Shown here: piece by piece, positions 20,735 to 31,015 of the stretch | Position numbering within the stretch: the stretch's first letter is position 1 | Layout: each line of letters begins with the position of its first letter | Assembly: GCF_001949145.1 (NCBI RefSeq) | Contig: NW_019091776.1 | Coordinates: forward strand, 23,554-64,913 | DNA length: 41,360 nt | Reading direction: 5' to 3' | Origin: Acanthaster planci | Lineage: Eukaryota; Echinodermata; Asteroidea; Valvatida; Acanthasteridae | Program-made: the position numbers and the translations under genes | The notes under the pieces: model-generated | Databases searched by the model: none | Seen by the model: only the letters and a program-made list of their open reading frames with translations | What the model was told of the DNA's origin: nothing

Positions 20735-21150
20735 ATGGCAAGTGCTTTAATGATGGTCAGAGGAGCTATAGTCAATGCATTGGCGTTCACAGGTTCCAAT
20801 TTTTTATTTAGCAGCTTGGCACAAAATAGAGCAGATGTAGAGCATAAACGACACGACCTTGCGATGGAACAACTAGCAGAAGCAAAACAAGACTAGGAAC
20901 AACATCGAGTCCATCTGCTGGACTTTTTAAACGAGGCCATGAGGCAAGAACGTTTGAGTTCGAAGAAATTTATCAACGTGGACGAAGCTTTACATGCCCA
21001 TGCAGGTAAAAAGGTGTTTCCGTTGCCGCTGGGGCCCAAATTGGCCGATTTCTACGTGCCTTCGGAAGATCAAAAGTTCGCGAGTTGGTGTGGATTTTAG
21101 GGGGAACGGCCTTGGTTGGTTTTTTGGCGTATCGATATAGTAAACTTTAT
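20735..21150 (+). pseudogene. Small membrane-type ORF before the integrase (unknown)
   Basis: Starts MASALMMVRGAIVNALAFTG at 20735, with a hydrophobic N-terminal segment, then a charged helix (RADVEHKRHDLAMEQLAEAK), one in-frame TAG at about 20895, and LLDFLNEAMRQERLSSKKFI. After another frame break a hydrophobic stretch lies near 21100-21140. It runs divergently from the capsid gene (20690), so a bidirectional promoter between them (20690-20735) is likely. Function unknown. Confidence 0.45.
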
Positions 21151-21155
21151 TTTAA

Positions 21156-22160
21156 ATGGATAAAGAATTTTCAAAGCTGTTTTACAGCCCCCAAGGCAAC
21201 TGGAAGGGTGAAAGTGCCATAGACCACCAGCATCAAAAGACGAGTGCAGACAAGTTGGTTGTGAGATCCTGGTTAAGAAAGCAAACAATTTGGCAAATTT
21301 ATCTGCCCGCCCCCAAGTACGTGCCAAGGCCGATAATGCTACAATCAGAGTTTATCACTCCAAAACAAGCCAATCAATTGGATATATTATACTTGCCCTG
21401 GGATCGAGTAAATCGTAAAACATTTAAATGTGCATTAACCGTCATCGACGTGGGCTCGAGGTACAAAGAGGCCGAGCCACTGACGAGTCAAACGGCCAAA
21501 CAAACATCCGATTTACGGTCGATCGCCTCTGACTTGGCCTAAATTTATCATGGTGGATGAGGGATCAGAATTTGAAGGCGAATTTAAAAAGTTGTTTCGC
21601 AAACACGACGTCAAAATTCAAGTGGGAGAACCTAATGTTCATCTATCACAGGGAATTGTCGAAAGGTATAATCGAACGTTGGCCAAAAGGTTGTTTGGTC
21701 ATCAATACGCGCAAGAAATGTTAAACGTAGGCGAACATAACGTAAAATGGGTAAAACGTTTGCCCCAAGTAATAAAATCGTTGAACGAGGAAAAGACTAG
21801 GTTGATTGGGAAAGAACCTGCAGCAGCCATCAAATTAGACCGAGTGAAACAAGCACCAAGAGCATCTCCTAGGGGAAACCGGAAAGAACTTGCTCCGGAC
21901 GTTTCAGTTAGGTAATTTTACTACCCCTGTGAACAAGAAGGTGACACGGTTAAAAGGGCAACCGATCCTGTTTGGTCTGTGGACGTTAACCAAATTGAGA
22001 AACGCACGAGTCAATTTAAACGGGTCAATGGCAAAAGAGTTAAAACGGGGCCAACTTTATACTACTTCTTGGATGGGCCCAAACGGAGTTTCGTTAGAGA
22101 AGAACTTCAATTGGTACCCGAAGACACTGAATTGCCTTTTAAGGGGTAGGTACAGATGTT
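21156..22160 (+). pseudogene. Integrase of Polinton-like element
   Basis: rve-fold DDE integrase that would insert the element. The N-terminal part has MDKEFSKLFYSPQGNWKGES and IWQIYLPAPKYVPRP. Catalytic residues: QLDILYLPWD gives the first Asp, MVDEGSEFEGEF the second, and QGIVERYNRTLAKRLF the Glu. KWVKRLPQVIKSLNEEKTRL follows. The C-terminal region (21900-22150) with YYFLDGPKRSFVREEL is split across frames. A stop near 21541 and frame changes near 21545 and 21900 break the gene. Total length of about 330 codons matches related integrases. It is on the + strand, opposite to the structural genes. Confidence 0.8.
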
Positions 22161-22317
22161 TTGGTTCGGCCGTTTTCTATTTTCAAGTTTAATAACTTTA
22201 AGTTTAGTTGCATTAAAACTAAATTTAATGTTTCTTCCTTGTTTTTGCAGTCTGAATTTAAGAACCATTTGTAAATGAGCGAATCTCGTACTTCTTTTGG
22301 TCTAATATCTTGTTGAT

Positions 22318-22480
22318 TTAGTCAGCTTGCACGGGGTAAGGCTTGTCTAGCGAGTTCCAGGTCAGTTGATTCAAACCCCTTCCTAAGCGATTTAGTACGT
22401 AGGTCAACATGTCGATCCCGTTTTGTAACACGTTATACTCTGTGTCCAAGGGTGGCAGCCACAATTTAATTAGGGGGTGG
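22318..22480 (-). pseudogene. Short conserved-looking ORF at right edge of Polinton-like element
   Basis: Partial - strand frame ending at a stop codon at 22318-22320, encoding LQNGIDMLTYVLNRLGRGLN and QLTWNSLDKPYPVQAD. The clean amphipathic sequence without a stop suggests real coding ancestry. It ends convergently with the integrase and may be the 3' end of a gene whose 5' part was lost at about 22480. Function is unknown. Confidence 0.45.
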
Positions 22481-22639
22481 TATTATTTTGGAGATTTTGT
22501 TTTTGGCATTTTAGTATCCTTCCCCCTTTAAAATATGAAGAGGGCTATCAGAACCAAAATTAAAACTTTGAAATAGTATTTTGAAAAGTTTAACCCCCCT
22601 GAACACGCCCCCTAAAGTTTTTGAATGAAGAGCGCCCTC

Positions 22640-25194
22640 TTTGGTTAGTTTCACTCAGTTTTCAGTCAGGGTCCTAGACTCCGTGTGTGCTGAGTAATTA
22701 TACATTGACGGTTACCAGTCTAAGTGTGTTTGTTTACCAACTTGCGTCTTTGCCACTATCATTATCAAGCATCAGCTGTTTCTGATATCTTTTGTTTCTC
22801 AAATGGTAAGTTTTCATGGTTTTTGTGTATTTTTAGGTGTATAAATGTGTGCCTGGAAACTGTTAATTTGTCGGAGTATTATTCGTAACAACTTAAGGAG
22901 ATCTTTGTACGGACATGTCTTGGAGTTTGGCCTGCTTCTGGAAAAATATTAATTCCCTTCAGTGATGGAGCTGCACTGTAGATTATGAATATGATGCAGT
23001 ATTTTTAGTACATGTATTTCATCTTTCTGTTAGACACTGCAGGCTTCAACTATGGCAAGCATAAACACCCGATCACAGACAAAAAGAACGTTTGGCAATG
23101 TGCCTTATCACGAAAGGGAAGAATTTCCACACGGAGTACTGCCAACGAAAAGAGACATCATCCAAAGTATGCTGCATCTACTGAGCCCGAAAAAAGCAGG
23201 GCAAGTCCATAGATCTAAAGATAATGCTGCACGACAACTAGCAGAACTTCTTTCAAGAGCATTGGCTGTACTGTAATGTGTACACCATTCATGTCAAGCA
23301 CATACAGAAGCACATTTTGGCACTTTACATGGAATTTATCTCACTGTGTCAAACAAGAAAATTCAGAAAGAATAAGCGGTTCTTTCAAAATGTGGCAGAT
23401 TTCAATAAGAAAGCAGTAAAGCTCTTTGATGTCTTCTGCACAGATGAAGAAAGCAAGAAGAGATTTAAAAAGTTCACATGAGCTGAAATTGACTGACATG
23501 GAGTATAAATTTCTCAAGGATCAAAGGTCTGACAAAAAGATAATCTGTGAAGCATTTGTTGACTGAAAATGGAGGACAACATTGACACGCAAAATGAAAG
23601 ACTTGCAAAGCCTTGAAACTAGGCGACGGAGTGCTGAAAGTGAAGTAAATGTCGACAAAATAACTGCCAGTATCATTTTGGACAGTGATGATTTTGTAAT
23701 AACTGATCAAACTGCTCATAATTTTGAAGTTGATGGCATAGTTGCTGACGAGCTGGACACTCAGCATACCCCTGAACATTTGTTTTGCAATGTATGCCCT
23801 TCACTCACGTTTAACAGAGTAATCACAAAGCAGTGGCTGAAGTGGAAACCATTATTGGCAGAGAAAAGATATACTCCTCTTTTCTTGTGAATGCCACCAC
23901 AACAGCATCAGGTGTCACTGAACAAGCTCTAGGTTGCTTCACTCGGCTCATAAACCATGACTTTGACCACAAAGCCTGGGATAAAGCAAAGGAGTTCGAC
24001 ATCCACATCTCTCCAAGGTCCAACAAATCTTTCAGTCTCAAGGATGAAAGATTTAACAGTCTAACTCTGACATGTTCCATCGCTCTCTATCATTATAATG
24101 ACGTACAATCGTTTCTTGAGAAGTATGTTCACGTGACAAACCAACTTGCCTGCATAGTGAGATGTTTCTTGGAACTAGATTTCTTGAAAGTAATATATTG
24201 TGTAGGTGCCTTAATTGGCTTTCATCTTATTGAGCCCTTTCTTTCCTTCACAACAGCAGCCTCCGCAGCTAGCATACACAAAACTGATACCAGCATTCAA
24301 ACAGCAACACGAGGATCTGTTGTCCACAGATGTATATCATTACTGAATGTAGATGAACCAACATTCAGTTTTGTCTCTAAAGAGCGGTTTCAGGTTACAC
24401 GATATGACAATGATGTATGTGAAGCTGTAGCTGAAGTATCAGCGGTATATCGACAACAGGTGGTTCAGTCACTCGAAATGGTTCTCCAAGCCCTTGCAGA
24501 ATTCCAACAGCAAAAAGGAAGCATATATGGCTTTGGTGATGAAGAGGAAGGTAGCAAATATGCTTTTTCTAAGATGGATGCCCAAAAGCTGCAACAGGCT
24601 CCTATTCACAACCTCGATGCAGAGCGCAGTGTTGGCTTAATAAACTACAAGCTTTCAGAAAGGGGAGCAAAGCAGCTTGCCAGTGCATTTCTGCGCAAGT
24701 CAAAGCCAAATCAGTGGATCTCATCACTGAGACCTCCTGGCTCCTTCCGTGAGTATGGCAATGTAGCCAAAGTAACCATACCAGAAATAATGAGGAAGTG
24801 GAATTCAGCACAGGAGGAACTTAAAAAGAAAGGCCTAAAGGACAAAGAAATTGCAAACATAGCTTTTGAACGCAGAAAGAACAATGATCTCGATAAACTT
24901 AAACCTATGGGTGGACCATTCACGGCCTCAGCTCAGGTAGATGAGTATATGCAATCCGTCAGTGCAGATGAAAAGACAAAGGCTGATCGGTTACCTTGAG
25001 GTTCGGTATGCGAGAGACACTGCACTTCCCTTGCCCAAAACGAGTGATATATTCCGAATAATGAAGAGCTACAAGAAACTTTCTGCCACGACCTATGCAG
25101 CAAACTTAAAGCTACACCTGAGCAACATCACTGCCAAAGCATGTGCCATAATGGATGATTTTACAAAGGCCATGGACTCTCTTTTGAACAAGTA
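22640..25194 (+). pseudogene. Decayed spliced gene of unknown, probably dispersed family
   Basis: I read a leader exon ending ATG|GTAAGT (donor at 22806) and a second exon from 23043 (acceptor CACTGCAG), which puts ATG exactly at the splice junction, followed by GCTTCAACT ATGGCAAGC in frame. Exon 2 has RSQTKRTFGNVPYHEREEFP, FSLKDERFNSLTLTCS, VTNQLACIVRCFLELDFLKV, GALIGFHLIEPFLSF and NLDAERSVGLINYKLSERGA. The main open part is 23833-24999 (about 388 residues); a one-base shift then leads into the last frame, ending at 25194. Frameshifts also lie near 23240 and 23475. I do not recognise the family; it may derive from a hAT/KDZ-like transposase, a weak inference from the NxDAERS motif. Confidence 0.5.
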
Positions 25195-26187
25195 GTCTTC
25201 AGCAATTCTGTACATGTATGTACATGTACGTTTACACATTTCCTATGGGATTCCACACAAACATAGTAACTGATGATTGGTGGAACTGATTTTAAGTTGT
25301 AAAAACATGATTAATTGGTTGCTGCATGTGTAAAAGTTGTGTTATCGCAACCTGTAAAATTTCATCTTCAAATGCAAATGACGAGCCCTGACTTGAAGTG
25401 TGTACAATTGTTATATTGAACCAAACACTATTCCAAAGAGGTCTCAGCAACAGATTATTTTGTCAAAGCAAGTACAAGAGATTGCTCATATCCACTGGTT
25501 TACAGTACGTGTATTTCAAAAGGCTATAGATTATATTTGAACTTCGTCCTTCATTCTTTTATTCAGCCATTTTCGGAGGACAAGAGAGACATTTTCACGT
25601 TATAGCATGGGCAAAATTGGACTTTTAAACCACTCCAAATGTATTTTCCATCCAGCAAATAATCATACATGTACATGTATATGTGAGGGTCTAGGGTTTC
25701 CCCTTGAAGAACATGACGTCATGTAGTTGGGCACCTTGTTTGCATGTGACCTTTGTGTAGCAAGGTGCTATTTGGTTGGTCAACTCGTGGTAAAACAGGG
25801 TCAATATTTCGGTATTATTTCGTATGTTGTTATTTTCATGTCATTCTGTTTAATTTCCAAGTACAAGTCACTAATACTACATGGTTATTTAGGCCTGGTC
25901 ATTTGTTACGGGTTATTAACTTGTCACCTTCATGGTCAGTGTAGTGATATTTGACGTGCCGGTATGCACCCTGTGAACTCGTGGGCTTCGGGGGTCGATT
26001 GACCTAAACAAGACCATGCCGTTCTCTGCCGTCATACCGTGCTTAGGAGTCCATCAATGTGATTAATTGAGGGGCTTTGAGAGCCCAGACGTTTGATGAG
26101 TTTGCAGTACAATGTCTCATGTTTTGATGTTGTCAGGTACTTTTACCTATTTATATATCGGGTTTTGCCCTTACCCAACGCAAGCTC
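25195..26187. other. No recognised feature
   Basis: Non-coding. Contains alternating TACATGTACATGTA motifs (near 25210-25230 and 25665-25680), common simple sequence in many marine invertebrate genomes. Confidence 0.4.
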
Positions 26188-26515
26188 NNNNNNNNNNNNN
26201 NNNNNNNNNNNNNNNNNNNNNNNNNNNNNNNNNNNNNNNNNNNNNNNNNNNNNNNNNNNNNNNNNNNNNNNNNNNNNNNNNNNNNNNNNNNNNNNNNNNN
26301 NNNNNNNNNNNNNNNNNNNNNNNNNNNNNNNNNNNNNNNNNNNNNNNNNNNNNNNNNNNNNNNNNNNNNNNNNNNNNNNNNNNNNNNNNNNNNNNNNNNN
26401 NNNNNNNNNNNNNNNNNNNNNNNNNNNNNNNNNNNNNNNNNNNNNNNNNNNNNNNNNNNNNNNNNNNNNNNNNNNNNNNNNNNNNNNNNNNNNNNNNNNN
26501 NNNNNNNNNNNNNNN
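26188..26515. other. Assembly gap (328 N)
   Basis: Run of N. Apparent open frames across it are artefacts. Confidence 1.
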
Positions 26516-26579
26516 CCTTGTGATATTCCCCTTGTTTGTTCATCTGGGTATAATTGCAATATCGTAAGCTGAGTTATAA

Positions 26580-27291
26580 TTTGAGCTCCTTGCATGATTA
26601 GATGTGCATCATACTTCGCCAGGTTGTGTACAAGCACGGCAACGGGTGTTTGAGTTGGTACCACTCTTAACTTGAGATTACAATCGTCATGCGCCGGACC
26701 TCGATATATTGCCCGTTACGTGACAGAGATCTCTGACTTTGCAAAACTTGTTAATGGGTTTCTCACAGATCCAGCATGCATTTGATTTATCATAGATTTC
26801 TTGTAACTCGTGCGATTAAACGAGGGGCTTTGTTTTCGTTAGTCATGGAAACTTCTCTAGATAACGATTGCCCGAATTTAACGGCTGCGTCTTGGCCTCT
26901 ATAGGTTTCGCGACTGATGCAAATACCGTCGCATCGAGTGACTGTGTAAGAATACCCGCTAGGCTTGTGGATCTGTTTTGACCGTGTTTAATTGTTTTGA
27001 CGAGACACACTCCAAAACAGACTCGAAATCTGCGTATATGACAAATGGAGAGTCTTGCTTGTTCTTGCAGTTTTCAAACTTGAGAATATTTTGGTTCTTT
27101 GCAGGTAACTCTACTTTGGAACGCGCAGTGTCCATTCCTTGACAGTCTTCTTGGTGTTTGCCGAGTCTTTCTTCTGTAGGAAACTGAGATAGACAGTTGA
27201 AGCACCAATACGATTTGCCGTTGTGATTGTTGACGCCGCCCATTAACCGAGAGAAATTTTTAATTAATCCAACAAAAATGGCCTGTTTCAC
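26580..27291 (-). pseudogene. Polinton-type DNA polymerase B fragment
   Basis: Protein-primed family B polymerase piece that would replicate the element. From 27291: GLIKNFSRLMGGVNNHNGKS, then a C2H2-like zinc motif YWCFNCLSQF…KHQEDC, then SPFVIYADFESVLE, in which ADFE is the exonuclease I motif (DxE). After frame breaks, VLVHNLAKYDAHLIMQGAQI (about 26640-26580) is the exonuclease II motif (HNLxxYD). The polymerase domain is absent; it should lie to the left, across the gap, but nothing is visible. The fragment points towards the Polinton-like block 4 kb away. It could be part of it, separated by later insertions, or a second element. Confidence 0.75.
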
Positions 27292-27410
27292 CGTTGTGAC
27301 GTGACGACGTTTGACGACGTTGTGATTTTGTTTTTGTATTCATGTCTCTATTTATATATAGGTTTTTCTATTTTTTTCATTTTTTTCTCAAAGCTTCAAG
27401 GGCAGAACAA
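27292..27410. other. Short T-rich spacer
   Basis: T-rich non-coding sequence; nothing recognised. Confidence 0.3.
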
Positions 27411-27555
27411 GTTTTTCCGGGAAGTACAGAAATCCCGGGAAATTCCCTTTTTTTCTTTGGGGGTCACGAATTCTGGAGAGGGAATTCCCCTTTTTTGTTT
27501 GGGGGTCGTGAGTTCTGGTTCGGGGAGTCCTTTTTGTTTGGGAGTCACGAGTAAA
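27411..27555. repeat. Minisatellite, about 3 units of roughly 40 bp
   Basis: Imperfect units built on TTTGGGGGTCACGAATTCTGG: at 27457, 27498 and 27537 (last unit partial, TTTGGGAGTCACGAG), each followed by a GGGGA…CCCTTTTT stretch. The open frames in this interval are simply translations of the repeat. Confidence 0.65.
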
Positions 27556-29325
27556 AAGGGGGAGCTGGCCCAGAACTCTCTTTGGCATACTACTTTTGTG
27601 CATTTCAATTTAGCAACTAAAAATAAGCCACCCCTTAATCTCCCTAATTGCCTTCATAAATTTATACCACTGGTGTCAGTGCTTATATACGCTTCACAGA
27701 ATGGAAAATAAACCCTTCTAGAAAGCAGGCAAAATGATCCTTTAGATGCATTGTTGGGAAATAGCCCTATTTTCGCAGGTATTGACATTTGCAGAACTGT
27801 CTTTGAACCATGGATGCGTTTCAACAAGATTTTTGTCAATTATCTTCTTGATAGCTGCAAATGATGGACGACACCATAAGTTTGTATGGCATCTGTATCC
27901 GATTTCTCCTGTACATTCGCTGTCAGTACCTAGGGACAAACGGGACACATTTGCTTTCTTACAAGTGATTTCTCCCCTGAATCGTGCGCATCACCTAAAC
28001 AATCTTCTCTGCTTCTGAAGTGCCATGGAGATCAAACTTGCTACAGTCACCCTGTCCAATCAATTCATTGATGCCATTGACCACTTGACTGGCCTTTTAA
28101 TGAAACCAGATAAAAACGCAACATAATTCATTCATTAACGTAGACGCATGTACATTTTCAGTTGAACTCGTTTTCATTCTGATAATACAAAGGCCTTCAG
28201 CAGAAGTCCAAATTACCTTTTATTTTTTATGTCCATCTGTACAAACATGTAAAATCATTCAGTTCTCTTTTGTTCCAGTTAATGCTGGTCACTCAACATT
28301 TCCTTGCTCACTAAACTCATGGCAACACAATATATTAAAAATCTTGTCAAAGGCAAAGAGGACAGTGGCAAATTAAAGTGGCCTTTCAAGAGAGCAATAC
28401 AACAAGGTGTTCCCTTGCACAAAACAAAAAGTATGATTTTGTCATGGAAGTATACATGTATAATAAAATTCCTCTAACAAATTCTACAAATTTGTTGTAC
28501 CATTTCAGAGGCCTTGCTGCTGATCATTGCACTAAAAATGGGTGTCATTCTCACATGCTAGACTGAGATACATGTACATATACCCTCAGCTTTTGCACTG
28601 TCATCATTTTTCTCTCTACAAACAAGTCTTGGCTAACCTAACTTTTGAAGTTGGGCTGGAAATTGGAAACAGCCATTCATTTTCTTCATCATAAGGTTAC
28701 AGCAGAGTGCCAACATTACCAAATCTTAACTTTTTTCACTGCTTATTGGTTTAGCAGATCTTACTACAGCTTTCATGGTGCCGGAAAGTGCCGCCACAAC
28801 TCTCTCTTATTGAAAATTTCTCAATGTTGCAGTCCTAAGCTCGATTTCTCTGCATGGAAATCGGTCAACCTCCAACCACACACGATTCTCCTCTTGCAGA
28901 AACTGTCTGGTATCATGATACACTGTCTTCCCAAGCATTTTGCTGTACTGACCTGAAAGAAAACAACTATTTTAAGTCATAGCAATGCGTATTCTGAGCC
29001 TTGACCTTTCTCCCATTTCGTGAACAAAGTATGAAAATCTGTGGAGGCCAGTGTGCCAAAATGTCAACTTCCCATTGACCATGTGATATGTTAAATTGAC
29101 ATGTATGACATGCACGAGACCAATGTATGTGAATGTAATAAAAAAAACTCTCATATTACATTGCGACTTCACATGCATGTACAAATACTTGGAATGTATG
29201 CAGAAACTTTTTTATTTCATGATCTGGATTTACAAGTTTCCTTGCGGTAGCAAACCTTACATAAGAAGTCAGTTGGAAAAGGAATGCTCAAATCTAACAT
29301 TATGTTATTGTGTACCTGTAGTACC
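27556..29325. other. No recognised feature
   Basis: About 1.8 kb of AT-rich non-coding sequence. Several short open frames exist (for example 28645-28956 +), but none shows a motif I can name. Confidence 0.4.
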
Positions 29326-29329
29326 AACA

Positions 29330-29487
29330 GTAAGTGAATTTACCTTTTACAAGGCACTTGAAGCAGAAATGCATGTAGACCCCAGCACTTGGTCCATGAA
29401 AGACCCTTGGCCTGCCCTGGGATGTCATGGATATGAAGCGTGATTCCAGCCTTAAGGGTGAACTGCTGCTTCCTAAACCCATCAAAG
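29330..29487 (-). pseudogene. Possible tnp2-like (CACTA/KDZ-type) transposase scrap
   Basis: On the - strand one frame gives GVEIFDGFRKQQFTLKAGIT followed by LHIHDIPGQAK, and a shifted frame gives VFHGPSAGVYMHFCFKCLVK. The order vFD…F.LkA…i.DiPg…C..C resembles the conserved core of tnp2-like transposase proteins. It is short and frameshifted, so the assignment is weak. Confidence 0.25.
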
Positions 29488-29489
29488 AT

Positions 29490-29935
29490 TTCCACTCCTC
29501 CTGAAGTTAAACCAGCTCATCAAGTAGTGGTTCATAGTAGACATTGATGTTGGCTAGTGCTGATGGTCTACATAATCCTGGACGTTGCGGAGGAGATGAG
29601 CATTGCCGGAGATAGAGCAGCCTGCAACAGGGCAGGTCTGGTCGACATGGACTACACTTGGAAGGACACGATGTAAATTGTTGGCAAGACCTTTAGCAAT
29701 TATTTTGTTATTGGCATCAAACAAAGAGATGGGCCTCCAGTTGGAGAGGTCCTCTTGACAGCCCTTGCCTTTAAAGAGTAATTAAATAAGACCTCCCCGT
29801 TGACTGGAACTACAATGATCACAAACAAAGGAATACTAAATCACAGAAACGAGATCAGGACCTAAAAGGTCAAAAAAGGTCTTATAAACTTCAACCAGAA
29901 GTCCATCAGACCCCGGGGTTTGCCATGCCCATCTC
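29490..29935 (-). pseudogene. LINE reverse transcriptase fragment
   Basis: RT N-terminal blocks in broken frames: QALSEMGMANPGV (where intact elements have PGxDG), LFKGKGCQEDLSNWRPISLF, NNKIIAKGLANNLHRVL, and VDQTCPVAGCSISGNAHLLR. NWRPISL and DQTCxVxGxSI are typical of LINE RTs. It ends near 29490, before the YADD block. Upstream lie C2H2 fingers (29965-30440) and U2 sequence (30668-30728), so the three look like parts of one element that entered U2 near nt 66. Confidence 0.7.
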
Positions 29936-29964
29936 TGACAATGCCTGCTTAGCCTCCACCTGTG

Positions 29965-30475
29965 TCACCGGGTCCTCAGACAATAACTGCTCATTTGGGC
30001 CAAATGACTCTTCAAGAACCCCACAAAAGAAATCCACATCCTCCTGCCTGCATACAAACCCTGATAGAAATGGCAATAGATTGTCACCAGACCACTGCAT
30101 TTGTGAGTTTGGTTGTGGTTGGAGGCACGGCTACCAGAATTGAACTCCCGCCAGCAGACAGAGCACCGATAGACATAGTTGAATGTCATCCGGGGATGGA
30201 TTTGCTTCTGATGACGGGTCAGCGCTTGCTGAGCATGTTAGTTGGAGTGGCAAACCACATAACTCCATCTCCGACAGAACGGGTACAGGAAAACCTGGTC
30301 CACCGTTCCCGATTCCTCGGAGAACCCAGACATGAGATGAACTTTCCCCATGTGTCGCCGGAGGCCATCGGCCAAAAGAAACGACCTCTGGCACAGCGCA
30401 AACGGGACGGCATTGTCCTTTTTCCACAGCCTCACCCGTGTTAGGAGGACCCAGAAAGGCCCCTGAGCATGCATC
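29965..30475 (-). pseudogene. C2H2 zinc-finger N-terminal region of the LINE
   Basis: At least two and probably three C2H2 fingers in shifted frames. ALCQRSFLLADGLRRHMGKV with H lies near 30405-30340 (first Cys pair damaged). A second is around YPFCRRW…ALTRHQKQIH near 30270-30200. The third, YRCSVCWREFNSGSRASNHN with a following H, lies near 30170-30110 and is complete. N-terminal C2H2 fingers followed by RT are typical of RLE-type LINEs (R2, NeSL, Hero), where they bind the target DNA. The RT region follows after about 150 bp, so I infer a single ORF. Confidence 0.55.
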
Positions 30476-30667
30476 CACTGGGTGTTGGGGGGCCAAGACC
30501 CTTCCCTCAGAGAGGGAATTAGCCGGGTCCAAGCTCACATCCGAAGTTGCTCACGAGTCCTCCATCAGCCAAAGACAGACAGCCCAATACCTCTGTACAG
30601 CTCCGGTAGTCCTCTTCCGCCAGATCGGGTAAACCCTTCGCAACCAGTTTCGGTAGTTCAAGCCCCT

Positions 30668-30728
30668 TTGAGATCACAGATCACACTGAAAAAAAGATTA
30701 ACCACATGATCTTAGCCAAAAGGCCGAG
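30668..30728 (-). ncRNA. U2 snRNA fragment: nt 8-29 exact, then degenerate to about nt 66
   Basis: Read on the - strand, 30728 to 30707 equals nt 8-29 of metazoan U2 snRNA without a mismatch (22/22). The next 40 bases follow U2 nt 30-66 with many differences and small gaps (…TTTTTCAGTGTGATCTG…). nt 8-29 also occur at the other end of the neighbouring LINE (31820-31799), so they form a target-site duplication. The alignment beyond nt 29 is approximate. Confidence 0.75.
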
Positions 30729-30734
30729 GTGGGG

Positions 30735-31015
30735 GTGACAAGATCATGATCTGACATGGGAAAGGCGTCGATCGCGCTCTCATGGAACACATAAAACCAG
30801 TCAATGCAAGTGGCACACGTCTGGTCATGCGATTGCCACATAAATCTGCACTGTTCAGGATGATGTGCCCGCCAACAATCCACAAGGTCGTACTGTCTCA
30901 CGATTTTTTGTATTTCATGGCAACTCCCAAGACTTCATTATATTATGCCCTCCTTTCGAATTAAGATGAAGGTTATCAATACAACTAATATCACCACCCA
31001 GGATAACACCGTGAC
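30735..31015 (-). pseudogene. LINE ORF2 APE-type endonuclease, C-terminal blocks
   Basis: Pieces of the endonuclease: GVILGGDISCIDNLHLNSKG (GDFNC in intact elements), KSWELP, then after a frame change YDLVDCWRAHHPEQCRFMWQ, CIDWFYVFHE and MSDHDLVTP. D and N of GDFN (N lost) and DH of SDHD are catalytic positions. The domain ends exactly at the U2 boundary (30728). The N-terminal blocks (QETH) are not visible. Confidence 0.7.

Larger units (their letters stand above)
15990..22480. mobile_element. Polinton/Maverick-like endogenous DNA virus, degraded
   Basis: A block of at least nine broken genes typical of Polinton-like elements: a capsid-type protein, a FtsK/HerA-type packaging ATPase, an HNH-like zinc protein and several small structural-type genes on the - strand (20690 to 15990), then a small membrane-type ORF and an integrase on the + strand (20735-22160), and a short - strand ORF at the right edge. 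Genes are tightly spaced with small overlaps, unlike the rest of the window. Almost all contain stops or frameshifts. Terminal inverted repeats and a protease gene were not found. DNA polymerase is represented only by the separate fragment at 26580-27291. Confidence 0.75.

Noticed and set aside
23833-24999. hAT transposase call for the 388-codon frame
   Set aside because: I see no zinc finger BED motif, no convincing D-D-E triad and no hAT dimerisation signature. Only a weak NxxAERS-like pattern is present, so I left the family open.
26093-26664. Open reading frames of 130-173 codons across 26188-26515
   Set aside because: They consist mostly of N and are artefacts of the assembly gap. Only the portion near 26580-26640 (-) has real motif content.
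27301-27711. 136-codon + strand ORF
   Set aside because: Its repeated LGV(T/V)S-type content is a translation of the minisatellite; no protein motif.
28645-28956. 103-codon + strand ORF
   Set aside because: No motif or composition sign of a real gene; AT-rich surroundings, no support.
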